The notes beneath the pieces were generated by a model. The model was not told the origin of the DNA, did not search any database, and saw only the letters and a program-made list of their open reading frames with translations. A stretch of DNA of 64,000 nucleotides from Lomentospora prolificans. Its lineage: Eukaryota > Ascomycota > Sordariomycetes > Microascales > Microascaceae. Positions within the stretch are counted from its first letter, which is position 1, and each line of letters begins with the position of its first letter. The position numbers and the translations under genes are program-made. Positions 1 to 12,058 of this stretch are shown here, one piece after another. The stretch covers positions 3,720,001-3,784,000 of the forward strand of contig JARFXM010000009.1 of assembly GCA_029532625.1 (NCBI GenBank), read 5' to 3'.

Positions 1-3000
1 ACAACAAGCCCAGGCCTGTATGGTGGGAAGCCCTTTGGTGCACGTACAATAGTGGAGCATCAATGCATCCATCTGATAGGTCAATGCTAAACCTTTGGTT
101 CGCACGCCCCCGCGGCGCCCCCTTTGCTTCACAAGCCCCGCCATTCCCTTTTTCTTCCCTTTTCCCTCCATCGATGGAATGGACTGGAGGCGGGATTCTT
201 TTTGAGTTCTTGTACCTACATCGAACAGGAACAGGCTGCTAGAATGGGACAGGGCTTAGCTTGTAACCTAACTCGCTCAGGAAATTGATTCTTGATCGCC
301 CCCTCCCTTCCTCGCCTCGAGCTCGAAGGCACAAGCAAACCCAGAAGTACTGGTTTTTCAACTCCATGAGCAACCCAGATATGTGCCCACGCGGCAATGT
401 AGATAAAACAAGGCGGCTAGCTAGATATCACTGTTCGGGAACCTCAGAGAGCCTCACCTCACAGTACAAAATCCCAACATATCGTAGAGAGGGGGTGAGA
501 TGAGACAATAATACCCCTAGCTAGACTTTCTCCCCCAGACGCGCTTGTAGGCACTGAGGCTATAATGAAGGAAGAATGGGTGATATCAGAATAGGCACGG
601 AGTAATATATATCGCATTCTTCAATCCCGAAAGAAAATCGGGATCCAGACTGGCTATGATAACAGAACATCAACAAATTGGGACAGAAACTAGGACGCTG
701 GCTGGCAGGGCCTAAGGGAAAAAGGCCCCATGGGCGGCTTGGGAGAGGAGAGAAACCGAAGAACTCGTCCCTTGTCCATCCAGGGATCAAGAGATACGGG
801 ATACTCCGCCGTCGTACTCCGCTTTTCCCTTCCTCCTTCACTGTTCTCTTCTCCCCTCATCCCTTCCAAGGAAGCCACTCCCATCGACTAGTCACTTTTT
901 TACCCCTAGACCCCCGTCCTGGTGACAGACAGGGTTCCTGGCGGGCTGATCTGGGGTGTGGTCCCGGACCCAGAAAGTGGGTGGGAACTCGCGCCAGCAT
1001 CAATGGCCAACCCTAATGCCTGTTGCATATCGAAATCGGTTAATCTTCTAGATTGACGGGGCTGGTTCTATTGCGAAGGGCCGTCATGGAAGCAATGGAA
1101 GAAAATCCTCTTGGCCTTCCGAGCAGCTTCCAGTGAAGGTCGCGTTTCACCTTTTCGTTGGAGGGATGGTCGGCTCTGTGTGGCCCCAAAATAGACGTGC
1201 CTGTGTTAGCTATTGACGTGTTGACATTCATTGATAGCCGTCAAGCAACCGTTACTGCCATTTTTGCCAGTATTGACAGGTTATTAGTTTTATGTCAAAG
1301 CCAGAATGGCAGAACCATTTTATTAATTTGTGATTCCACTTTTCCTTCTCTTCATCCTGTCTCCTCTGCGCATCTTACTCCCTAGACTTTTTATTTACTG
1401 TTGGGACTCTGCGAGTCTAGGTATTAAGGCCCCTTATCACTCATACCTCGCACATTCCAACTTTCATTCTCTCCAGATTCCCTCCGCTCGCTCGCTCCTC
1501 TTACTACCTCACCTCGCCTTCCCTTGCTCCTGTCTTGACCTTCTCCCACCTTTCTCCTCGGTTTCCTACTTCTCATCTGTCCAGGAACGTAGTTCAGTCG
1601 CTTCCTCGTAATACTACCCACGTTCCTGAGATCCTAGGTGCCCAGCGGCCCAAAGAGAGAAAGGTCCAATTCTGTCGTTTCCCGTCCCCGTCCATTCGTT
1701 ACCCGCCTGTCCGGGCCTTCTTATCCTTCGTCCACTCGGAGTCTCTCTCGTTTTTTTTATCTCACTCTTCCAGCACCGGTCCGACTTACAGGCAATAATA
1801 TATGTGGAGAGCTTTTAACCCGACGACGAAGAAGCAACTCCGATTTACATACGCCATACAATAATATCGCCATCGCCCTAGTTTTCTTTTCAGACGGCTT
1901 TCCTTCGCAATATACTCATCCTTGTGGGCGATTTTGGATCGTCGTCTACATTCAGCTGCCTGCCTCTCGAATACCTCCTAAGGGCTCGCGCCTACAGCGT
2001 GCCGTTTTGCGCTATAAGGTATTTCATCCCAGATATATCTAGCTTTTCTACTTGCCCTCTTCCTAGCTTGCCTCCTCCCGTCGTTGTCCCGACTGTCTTT
2101 CCATATTCTGTATAACTCCATCTTTCAGTGTTCGCTATTTGGGAGAGCTATTGGACGACCTTCTTCGTCTGTCCTGCTTTTAGTTGCAAAGGCAAACCTG
2201 TGGACGGTTTACACGCCTCTACCAAGTCTACACATCTCTCGTTCCTGCGTTGTTTAACGCTTCCCTTCTACCTTCCTATTCATCCCTGCCCTATGTCAGC
2301 TCGATTATCAGTCCAAGTGCCTTCAATCGACACAAAAAGTTCTCAAACTCCTGCCGGTACTGGCAAGCCGGGTCGCGACGGCGCAGAACTGGGCCCTTGA
2401 TATTCGAGTCAACGAATTGACGCGAACCGAAGAATGAACTAACGTTTCGCCCAAGCTGTTCAGCCAGGATTATTCGGTTGCCCCTAATACCTCTGTCAAC
2501 GAACGAGGTTCCAAGTTTGAGCTCCCTGCCGCTGGAGGTACCATCTTGCGCTCGCCGCAGTGGCGCAACCAAAATCCCTGAACCAAATAAAGTCCATTAC
2601 TGGTATCGCACTCCACCACCTATTTAGAGGCTATCGAGCGCATATGCGTGGCAGTTTTGCAGACTAGAGAATCCAGGCTGCTGCGCTGTTAAAGACACCC
2701 GTCATCATCGCCTCGGCGAACACTACTGCCCGCAACATCCAGTCGGCTACTTGTGTCGAGCTCTCTTTGCTCCTCGATCCGCCCCCAATATTCGCTTGAG
2801 GCTTCGACCTGGAGGGGAAGTGGGCGGTCGAATCCGACTCCGAAATATACTAAGCTCCTTCGAATCGACGTACCTTCAAATCATCGGCCTACAGAGAGTG
2901 GATCACCATCATTATTTGGTCCCAGAGAAAAGAAGAAGAGGTACTTACCACCATAGGCCCGCCCAATCGCGCTGGGATTCGTTCTTTGCATATTACCCCT

Positions 3001-3960
3001 TCTTCCCCTCTCCTCCCCAGTTAACTCAGATTTCTTCTAGTAGCCCCTTCTAACTCGTCGTCTGTGTGCTTGACTGCTCGCATCATCACGGACTGATGCG
3101 TCTTGAACCCTCTCCCCTTATCTCGGCTTCAAAGCTGTATCCCTGAAGGCCTTCACACTTTATCATTGTCCTTTACCGCGCGGCACCATGCTTCAATAAC
3201 TGTAGCACCAAATATCACTCCCAACTAATCACAGATTGTGCTAGCAGTTGCCGTCGACCCGGTCGCGCATTTAGAGGTCGGAACAGCTCATAAGAGCGAC
3301 CTGCGCATCTTATTGCAAAGCAAACAGGCGCGTCGAGTGCCTCGAGTGATCAGTAGCCTTCTGTCCGAGGTTTGAGAGGGTGAGTACCCTGTTACAGCGA
3401 ACCGAAGATTGGAATCGGCGTCTCCACGCACCAGTTATCTTGTCGCCACATCAGTGTCAACCCTAGACAACCTCGCCAGACACGCCCGCGCATTAGCTCC
3501 GCCGGTCCATTCTCCTTTTGCCTTCGCCTTGCCTTACTTGCGTCTTGGTGAATTGCAAGCTTCTTCTCCCATCAACTATTTAGGCGTTTTTTCTTTCTCG
3601 CCTACATTGGCCGAAATCTATCGTGATTCCAGCGATATAAAGCGTATTTAGTCCCTCGAGCCGGCACGCCCTGTGATGATACAGGTAATTTTGCGACTTT
3701 TTGTCTGCGAATAGCGTTCAGGAAAGCCAGGATACCGATAGCGAGTCTAAAATAACGATAGGGACACCGCGCGAAAACATCACTTCCAGCCGCTGCTCTC
3801 ATCTGGACGTTAGCCCTTCTTGGCCTCAGCGTGTGGACTCACCTGGCGCTTCTCGCGAGCTAGGAACCGCCCGCCTCCCTATCGCTCATTCAACAGGCGA
3901 ATAATCGAAGTATTGGGAAACACCCGATATTCTTCCCCACCACCAAAGCTCGAAGAACTC
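1..3960 (+). promoter_or_regulatory. Long leader/promoter region of the Zn2Cys6 gene
   Basis: I find no convincing gene here. From about 1330 to 2300 and again from about 2980 to 3120 the + strand is strongly pyrimidine-rich (C/T runs), as is common upstream of or within fungal 5' leaders. Several short open frames of 60-130 codons occur, but none has a recognisable domain. The stretch could hold a long promoter plus a long 5' UTR with upstream ORFs for the regulator starting at 3961, which is typical of fungal developmental regulators. That is inference; where transcription starts cannot be seen. Confidence 0.45.
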
Positions 3961-5450
3961 ATGACATCCATAATGTCATACCAATACCCTCCACCGCCGC
4001 CTCCGAACGGCGCTGAGATGGACATGCCGCATGCCGGGTACATGCCGAACTATAACCTGCCGCCGCCGACAAATTCGTCCATGGAGATGAGGCCAGCGCA
4101 GGACTCTCCAATGTCCTTGAAGGACCGAAAGGATTCTTTGTCTCAAGCAAGTCTGAAAATTAAACGGTCACTGTCCACTCCTAATGTTAGATCCCAGCCA
4201 ACCGTTCCCGAACACGTTCCCATGGGGATGCCCGGCGAGAAGCGAAGAAACAAGCTTGGTTATCATCGAACCTCGGTGGCGTGCGGTAAGTAAAGAGAAG
4301 ACGGCGAGATGGATTACTCTATGTTGGGCCTTATATTTAAATGTCAGTGAGGGTGCAGGAACGGCTAACACGTTCGTCATCTAGGCCACTGCCGCCGAAG
4401 GAAAATCCGATGTATCCCTTCTCCTGCCGACGTCCAAGGCCGGTGTGTAAACTGCATTCGGTTAAAGAAAGAATGTAGCTTCTATCCGGTTGATCAACAG
4501 CCTCCAACAGATGCTCGTTCGAAGGCGTCGTCGAGGGCGTCAACTGGGCCCAAGATCGCTTCAGCTTCCTCGTCGCCTGCAATTTCGAGTGGCCACCCTA
4601 CCGAAATTACACCTCACCAGCCATACCCACCGCTTGCTATGCCGTCGATTCAAAACATGGCCCCGCCCGCGATGAAGTCTACGGCGAGCGAGCCCTTCTC
4701 GCCAGACGGAAAGAGTAAGTTGCTTCCGAATAAGGGTTAATCAACACCTGCCGTTGGATAACACGACTAATTACCATGGCTGTGGTTTCAGTGCCAACAA
4801 GCGCACCAGCAACTGGTCGCCCATTCGATTTCGCCGCGCAACCGATGACGAACTGGATGTCTGCTGAACAAAGCCCAAGCTCAGCAACGAAGCCAAGTGA
4901 TTTGAATGCAACTTGGAGGACGTATCCGCATGAATCGCCCATCACGCCCTCGTTCTCCCCGTACACGCCCCATGCTCCACCCTCTGCTGGGTGGAATGCT
5001 CCGGTGAGCGCAGAGACTGCACCTCGCGAAGACGTCTCATGGTCCTCATATCCTCCCCCGCCTCCGCGGTCCTTGTCCTTTGGCGGAGAGGGGGTGAACG
5101 TGCAAACCCCAGGCCAATACGCGTCGATGCCGAACAGGCCATACGACAGGAAACCTTTGACAGTGTCCTCAGAGATGTACCCACCACCAATAGCAACATC
5201 AGTTTCAGGCGTCGAACCAACACAGACCGGGACAGCCATAGAACATAACGTGTCCCTATCGGCAGGTGCCGTACCGTCGTCGAACTATGGGAATTGGCAT
5301 CCGCAATACCCCTATGGTAAGCCCAGTGAAGCTTACGGAGGCTGGGGTTATGGGGAAAATGGGCCGAATCCTCCAGTCCAGGGTGAAGAACAAGCTCATG
5401 CGTCAGAGAGCCAACAGGCTTCTGCAAACATGTACTACCCTCCTCGATAA
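3961..5450 (+). CDS. Zn(II)2Cys6 transcription factor
   Basis: Three exons are predicted: 3961-4285, 4385-4714 and 4792-5450, giving 437 residues. The introns have GTAAGT donors and CTAG/TCAG acceptors, and the frame is continuous. The binuclear zinc cluster spans residues about 108-139 with Cys at 108, 111, 118, 129, 132 and 139, the classical CX2CX6CX10CX2CX6C spacing, and a basic RRRKIR stretch after the second Cys. The first intron interrupts the cluster just after the first Cys. The rest is Pro/Ser/Tyr-rich and low in complexity, with no fungal_trans middle homology domain that I can recognise, so it is a short regulator. It should bind DNA in the nucleus; its targets are unknown. The start was set at the first ATG after the leader; in-frame ATGs at 3973 and 3820 are alternatives. 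After the stop the same frame stays open for 32 more codons (see findings). Confidence 0.9.
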
Positions 5451-7267
5451 ACACAGAGGATATTACGGATAAGGGAGGTCGGCGACGAGTTGGCCAAGAT
5501 GTTACAGAGATTCCAAGGGAACTCGATCGGGAATGCGCCATTCGCTTGAACAAACAACACAAAGCCCGTATCCTAGTTCATTTCTGCACAATTCGTCCGG
5601 CGAGGTTGTGAACTTGGGTTCTGCAAATCAATCATGCCCTAGTGATCAGCTAGAATGGGTTGCACCTCGCACGCCCTCGGATCTACTCGCACCGCCATTA
5701 CCAAACTCGCCGCCAACTCCCTTGCGAGCCAGGTTACAGCTGGCTGCGTGATCGCCACCCCATCTAGAGCGCTGGTGCCCTCAGTCGGATTCAGTCTCAC
5801 CCGCGGAAAAGGAGCCAACAACCTCCCGGGCACATTCTGACTTTATGCTCATAGACAAATTGTACGCGCGGAAAGAAGAGGATATCTTGCGAGCCTGAGC
5901 TGGTTTGTCGGCGTCAACTCAGGAACAGCGTGAACGTGGGGCGCGCGCTTGGCTCGGGCTCTCATGTGACACCTGTCGATTGTGCTTAGACGGGACTCGT
6001 CTCGGAGATCATCTTTCTGAAGCTCACAGGCTTCGAAATTGTTCCGGGATCGTGCGTCATATGTTTAGGAAAATTGTATCCTGTGCTACGATCCGGATGC
6101 GCAAGGTATCTGGGAGCCAGCCCCCACGCGGATGAAATCTCAAAGTACCGAAACCGACATCCTCGCGCCTATCATCGGCCTTGGGCTAATTTATGAATGG
6201 AATCACTGGCGAGGAACTTGGAGCGAGCGTAATAACTTGCGCAATATACTCGGCAGCGACTCTCTCCATCTTCTCAAACTAAGAAACTCGCGCCCAATTC
6301 GTCCTATCAATTCGATCCATTTTATTCTTTTCTTTTTATCTTGCGCCCTCTCTCCTGCTCTTCTTTGGTTCTACCTCTTCGTTTTATATTTGTCCAATAG
6401 CCTCTAAACTTTCTTCTTCTTTTCTTTCCGCCTTGTCTTTCTTCTTTTTTTCCTTGTTTTCTCATGTTTCTCATGGGCGGGGATACATGACGGCAGGACT
6501 ACCAGGGAGGACCTAAATATAGGATGACGAGAAAACAAAAGCATATTTCCAAGGGGTTCTCTGTTTCCATTTCATCTTCCTGTTTTATCGTCTCGAAAAG
6601 AGACGGCTGTTTTTTAACTTTGTTTTATATATATGGAGGGTTTTATGAGGGTTCTCTGGGGCGGTACTATTTCATGCTGGCATTAAAAGATTCTCATGGG
6701 TTTGTGATTCTCACTATTTCTGTTCTTGGGTATTTGTTTGCATTTTTTTGTCCCTGTTAACGCCTCGATGGGATGGGGCTTCATTCTTGTTACCGCAAAT
6801 TCTGTTCATGACTTCGTGTTAGAGTTGGCGTTAAGCTGCTTGTTCTTCTAGATTTAATGCATAAACGTATTCCAATGGATTCGCTGAATTAATTCTCGTC
6901 TTGCCTCTTGATATGACTGAAGGTAGGGACCTGAACGAAGGAAGCTATGGCGAGTGAGCCTAACACCTGTTGTGTATGCCACGAGGCAGCGTTGTCTGAG
7001 CGTTTCGAAAGGTTGAACTTTGCTATGTGGAATTTTATATGGCTGGATGCAGGACAATGTCTGGAGCTCGGTCTACTAGTCAAGATAGCTTTCGACGAAT
7101 TATTCATATATTATGGAAAAAAAAAGCTGCGGTGACTGAAGTGGGTAGTAATGATATAATGATAAGCACAGCTGGCTGTGGATAAAAATGCCTCCCCCCT
7201 CTCCCCCCCCAAAGAACTGAGAGTTGAGCTGGCAACGACCATTCATGGTCATGACTTGCAAGCCTAC
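5451..7267. other. Intergenic, convergent 3' flanks
   Basis: This lies between the + strand regulator and the - strand DUF202 gene. Apart from the short in-frame extension ending near 5548, I see no coding pattern. A T-rich and TTC-rich stretch at about 6320-6450 probably belongs to the 3' flank of the regulator. Confidence 0.5.
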
Positions 7268-8118
7268 TTAGCCAGACAACTTCCACGTGAGAACCAAGAG
7301 TGTGACGTACGCACACAGACTCAGAAATGTTAGGAGCACAACACTATTCCCCGCAGTGCGAAACTTCTTTGTGTGGTGGCCGTTATCCTCCATGTGGCTG
7401 AAAAACTGGCGATTGCCTTCGTAGCGCCGGTAGATGGCAACAAGCATGACAGCAGCACCATACACCGCGAAGAGAGCACCAATGGCATAAAACTCGGACG
7501 TAAAGATTTTGAGAATGATTAGCGCAAAGGAAAACTGAGACAATGCTGTGCGCATATATGCACCTTCAAAGGTGCGTTGCGCAGCCCGGATCTCGACAAG
7601 CCTGCAAAGTTCGAAGGGGTTAGTGGGAGGGTTAGCGAGTTGCGCAGGTTCTCTGGTGTAGTTTTCAGGGATAAAAGACTTTAAATCCGTCTCGCATTGA
7701 TTCCACAATCTGACACGTAACGGTGACCTGAAGAGAGGATACAGGGATATACCAGGCCAGTACGGCATGGGTCGTTGCAGACCAGAGACGGCCTTGAGCG
7801 CCGAGAGTGCAAGAGAGCGTGCTATTTTCGGCGCCGAGAGACAAAACTGAACCGGCTGGCAAGAAAATAAACGACTATCGAAAAGGTATACTTACTCCTG
7901 GGTGGTCAAGACCACCGACCGTGCCCGATGAAAGCGAAGGTGCATATGATCCTGGGGGTTCGGCTACAGCATCAAATACGTGAGTCTTTTACCTCGATAC
8001 ACAACGCTCAATATCATCTGTAGCCCAGATAGGTTGGGCTAGCCCTTAGGAGAAAAGAAGGCAGCACGCATTTTAGAACACAAACCTGAAACATAGCAAT
8101 CGCGGTTCGTTGGTCCAT
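7268..8118 (-). CDS. DUF202 domain membrane protein
   Basis: Confident exons on the minus strand are 7268-7601, 7722-7846 (or to 7855) and 7896-7963. The introns are 7602-7721 (donor GTTACG, acceptor TTGCAG) and a short one of 40-49 nt. The C-terminal part carries the DUF202/YidH-like signature: an EIRAAQRTFEGAYMRTALSQ segment entering a first membrane helix, a second helix (about GALFAVYGAAVMLVAIYRR), then a third hydrophobic stretch before the C-terminus. DUF202 proteins are small membrane proteins of largely unknown function; some fungal members belong to vacuolar transporter chaperone-type complexes, but this one is only the isolated domain. The N-terminal exon is not resolved. An ATG at 8118 opens an 11-codon exon, and a micro-exon near 8000-8025 would join it in frame to a segment containing SYAPSLSSGTVGGLDHPG. 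The domain is firm; the 5' end is a guess. Confidence 0.7.
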
Positions 8119-11100
8119 GGCTGACACCACTAGGTCTTGTTGTCACGGATCGCGATATTAGATTCGACGTGGAAAATAGTATCGGCTGCGTAGTGGCCCG
8201 TCTAGAATGGTGCAAAAGGATAGGGTAGATGATGGCGACTAGATGGAATCCAGCATCTGGCTTTGGAAGGGGGAGAGCTGAGAGAAGCGAGCCCAGCTCC
8301 AGGTCAGGGCCGAAGATGTACGAAAAATGGAAGATGAATTAAGACCTAGGCGCGAAAGTAGCGCACCGTGCTGCTGAAGACGTAGACAGCAAAGGGAATA
8401 CCGGCTCGGAGAGAGGTCTCGACACTAGGTCCGCTGGAGTACCAAGCTCCTTGCGCTTACCCCGCCACCGACTTCCTTAATAGGGTGTTCTGGGATGAGG
8501 GTCCCACGAACTGAGAAGTGAATGAGTAGGAATAAGGCAGCGGAGGGCGATGTGTATTGAAACTTTCTTCTCTCCTCCTTTCAATCTTGATGCGAGAGAT
8601 ATGGTGATGTCCCACCCGAAAGAAGTCGCTGGTGGTTGATCCAGTGACGAGTTCCGCCTCGGCAATACTACACCCATCAATGGATGGATGGATTCGACTT
8701 TGAGTGCCCTGGTTATGAGGTCTGACGAAATATCTGTCGAGCTCAACCTATTAGTAAGCATTGGTCGTCAGCTGGAGGGACAAGAAGTTCGCGAAAGCTT
8801 CAGCAAGTATAGACCGACCTGGTCTAGACCAGACCAGGGAGCTGTAAATGGCACGCCTATGTACTTGAATTTCGTTGGGAGTTTTGTAATGGCGTATGAC
8901 CAGATCTAAACTAAATTTGTTTCTTCTTCATTTTCGCTGCTCGCCCTCCCCGCTCCCCGCTCTTTATTGTTCTTCAACTTTTCTCGGGATTGTAGCCGTT
9001 TAGCCGGCCCAGAAAGCCACACTCCAGCTTAACTTAGCCGCTAGAAAGAGCCAGTGCTGCAGGCTCACTGCTCTGGGATTTGGACTCTCGACATCAAGCA
9101 TCAAACTTAGGATGGATGGCCTATCATCGGAGGAGAGAAAGAAAACAAATGATTTTTGAACTCCTCTATTACTCGTCAATCTGCCTTGCGTCATTCGGGG
9201 CTATAAGCGCCATACCTAAGCACTACATGATTCGAGGCTGCAGGTATTACCTTGAACTGACTAGTCAGCCTCGCAATCGCTCGCCGACATGGATCCTAGG
9301 TGGGAAAAGGAGACAGAAAATCACCAGTCCGATAAACTGGATGTGTCTCTGAGGTGTGAAAAGTGAGAAGCAAAGATCGAGTGTTATTATTAAGCAATGC
9401 TTCAACTTGTTCAACAGAGGACGGTGTGTCTTGGCGAGGACTTGAGCAAGCAGCAAGGACGGGGTTGAAAATGCCTTGTGGCGATGCTGCGTTCCAGTCG
9501 CTGGCCATTGTCGTAGAGTGTCATATTGAATGGTTACACCAGAGTTTACCCTCCCGACTGTGCTTGTTATGGTTACTGAGGTATATGAGGTACATTTGGC
9601 GAGTGGTAAAATGCTTGGGGGGCGGGGACTGAGGCGCGGTAATAATGGGTACCTGACTACCTTAGTAGACGCCGTGCATTCATCAATATGAATTTACCTC
9701 TGTATTTCCGTGGCTTGGGTGGGAACGAGGGTGCAACCCTTTGCTGCGCCTCAGTGACTAGCGAGCCCAAATCGACTTGTTCCAGCGAAGAAGTCTGTAC
9801 GAAGAAAGCCCTTCGCCGGCTGAGGGAACGACGGGCAAATGGGCATCGGACCCTGAGCGCTCTGTTCTCCGCTTCATCCCGTCGGTCGCCATGATGGCAT
9901 TGGAAAACCAAACTCTTCCAGTGATAGAGACGCGCCCCAGTGTATCTCGTTCGCTGGCCGATTCCCCAGTTGAAGTTGACGAAGGGGTAGATAGTGTAGC
10001 CGCTCAGGCCTGGAGTGATGTTGACATGGATCCATTTAGGTCATAGCATTGAAGAAGCCGGGCGATACACGCACGAACTTGCGTCCCGATCCGCGGTTGG
10101 TGGACTACGGGTTGGGAGATGTTGGGGTTGGAAAGAATTTGAAAAGAAAGCCTCCAGGTATGCCTTAATGCGCCCCCTGTCAATTTAGAATCGAACACTG
10201 TCTTATACACCCCTTCGGGTGAGGTGGGGAACCCGACTCGACAGGTGACCGAAAAATGACGGCCCCTGGAGCTGGTTGAAATCAGCATTGGGATGAGCCA
10301 GCCAATCTTCAACCCCATCTGCAAGGAAGCTTAGGTTGGTTGCACATTGGCGCGGCAGCCCTCAAGCTGTCCAGCCCAGGACGGCTGGCTTGCCCCACAC
10401 TTGAATGTCCTTCACAGCCTCCTCCTCCCAACCAGTCCCAGCACCAACGCCAGCCAGCATCCGACACCTTTTGCTGGTGCTGAGCAGACGAGCCATTTGG
10501 TTCAATGCTGGCGTGACTCGTTCGTGTCCTCCCGAGGACAGAGCATCTCGGTCGCCTGGCTGGTTCAGTTCGAGCGGGAATGTAGTCGCTTGCCTTGGGA
10601 CGTGGCCGAATCGACGCTTCGGAATGTGTCTATTGGGGCGAAGCTGGAGGATGGCGGAATACTATACTGCTGATTTTTGATTGAGCGCCAGCAGCTTGGC
10701 GAGTTGACTGTGCTGCGCTGTGCTGAGGTAGAATATCGCCGGATTCGAGCCACTCTACTACCGCAGTGCTTTCCCTTCTTAGCTCCAATTTATCCCATCA
10801 TATCCTTGGTGTCTCGGCCTCCCTGGGTTAAACCACGGATAACCCATCAATTGATGCTTTGCCATCGATGCGCCCGCGTGTCCGGGTTTGACGACGAGCT
10901 GCTGGCCAGTCCCCTTGGAGCTCATAATAATCCCATCATCGACACCCAGGCCCTAGGCCAGGCATTAATCTGCACGCCCCTCAAGTTTCTTGCTCCAGCT
11001 CTCTTCCCATTTCAATGATCTAATGGATCCTCTCGCAGAACTCTCTAAAAATCCTCCTAAGCCTGCTGCCCAATTATTCCTCCTGCTCTAACAGCCAGGG

Positions 11101-12058
11101 CTTCTTTTTAGTGGTCTCCCGCTTCAAACCCAGCCACAACTGCCTCATCTTGGTCGATTGACTTGACACAACCGACCACGCCTCTGGGTTCTGATCAACC
11201 TAACCGTCTTTGGTGCAACCACTCCAGGCCCGCCTTTGCGCCGGGCTAATTCCTGTAGAACGCTGGCAGTGGCTTCTGTCAACCCTGCCTTGTGCCAGCT
11301 ATCAGGCTGCCGAACATGTTTCGCCCAGCAGACATCCATTTGCATAGCCTCACCATCTCCTCCTTCACTCGGCTGACCGCAATCTTTCCTCTTCCACATC
11401 TTCTTCTTCCCCACATCCCCAGGCACGTTTCGTTTTCTCTTTCTTCCCGCTAATCTTCACCATCTTTATCCACTTCAGCTCTTTTTCTTCGCATCCACAG
11501 AAGTAGCGCGTTTTCCTCTTCTTCTCAGATAACACACTCAACGCGCTCAACCACCAGAGTCGGTAGCTGCCTGGGATTTGGGCTGGCCAAGCCGAATTAA
11601 GCGCCGATCAACGTTACTCCAGCCAGCGCCAACGCGACCCCACACAAGATTGAATCTTGAGATCCTCCTGAACCGACACTGGAATATTGAGTCTTGGGGG
11701 AACTATTTCTCTCGTGGTCTATATTCGTTCCGGATACCATTGTCCTTTCATGGGCTCCGACTAGGCTTTAGACGCCGTCGCTTTTACTCGCCGTCTCCGG
11801 CCCTCACGATCGCAAAGTGCGCCAACCTGTCGAGGCCACCAGCGCTGGTCTTACTCTCCTCCCAGCTGCCGGGGCTCACCATCTTGTGTTCTCTAATACA
11901 ACTAACGGCCCGTGGCCTTCGTGGCTCAACCCATTGCTTGACTTATCTCTAAATGACATTTACAATCGCCCCGTGTTGATACGACACCGTTCGCAGGCAC
12001 CTGTCGCATGCTGGATTGACAACTACTACTACTGCCTGCGCCCCTCTAGGCTTAAATC
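8119..12058. other. Long intergenic region with pyrimidine-rich leader
   Basis: About 3.9 kb with no gene I can support. A perfect 14 bp palindrome (CTGGTCTAGACCAG) lies at 8819-8832. From about 11000 to 12058 the + strand is C/T-rich, as expected for the promoter and leader of the C2H2 gene. Open frames of up to about 113 codons here have no recognisable domain and irregular composition. Confidence 0.5.

Noticed and set aside
8819..8832. Perfect palindrome CTGGTCTAGACCAG as a transposon end or operator
   Set aside because: There is no partner inverted repeat, target-site duplication or transposase nearby; a 14 bp palindrome alone is weak evidence.
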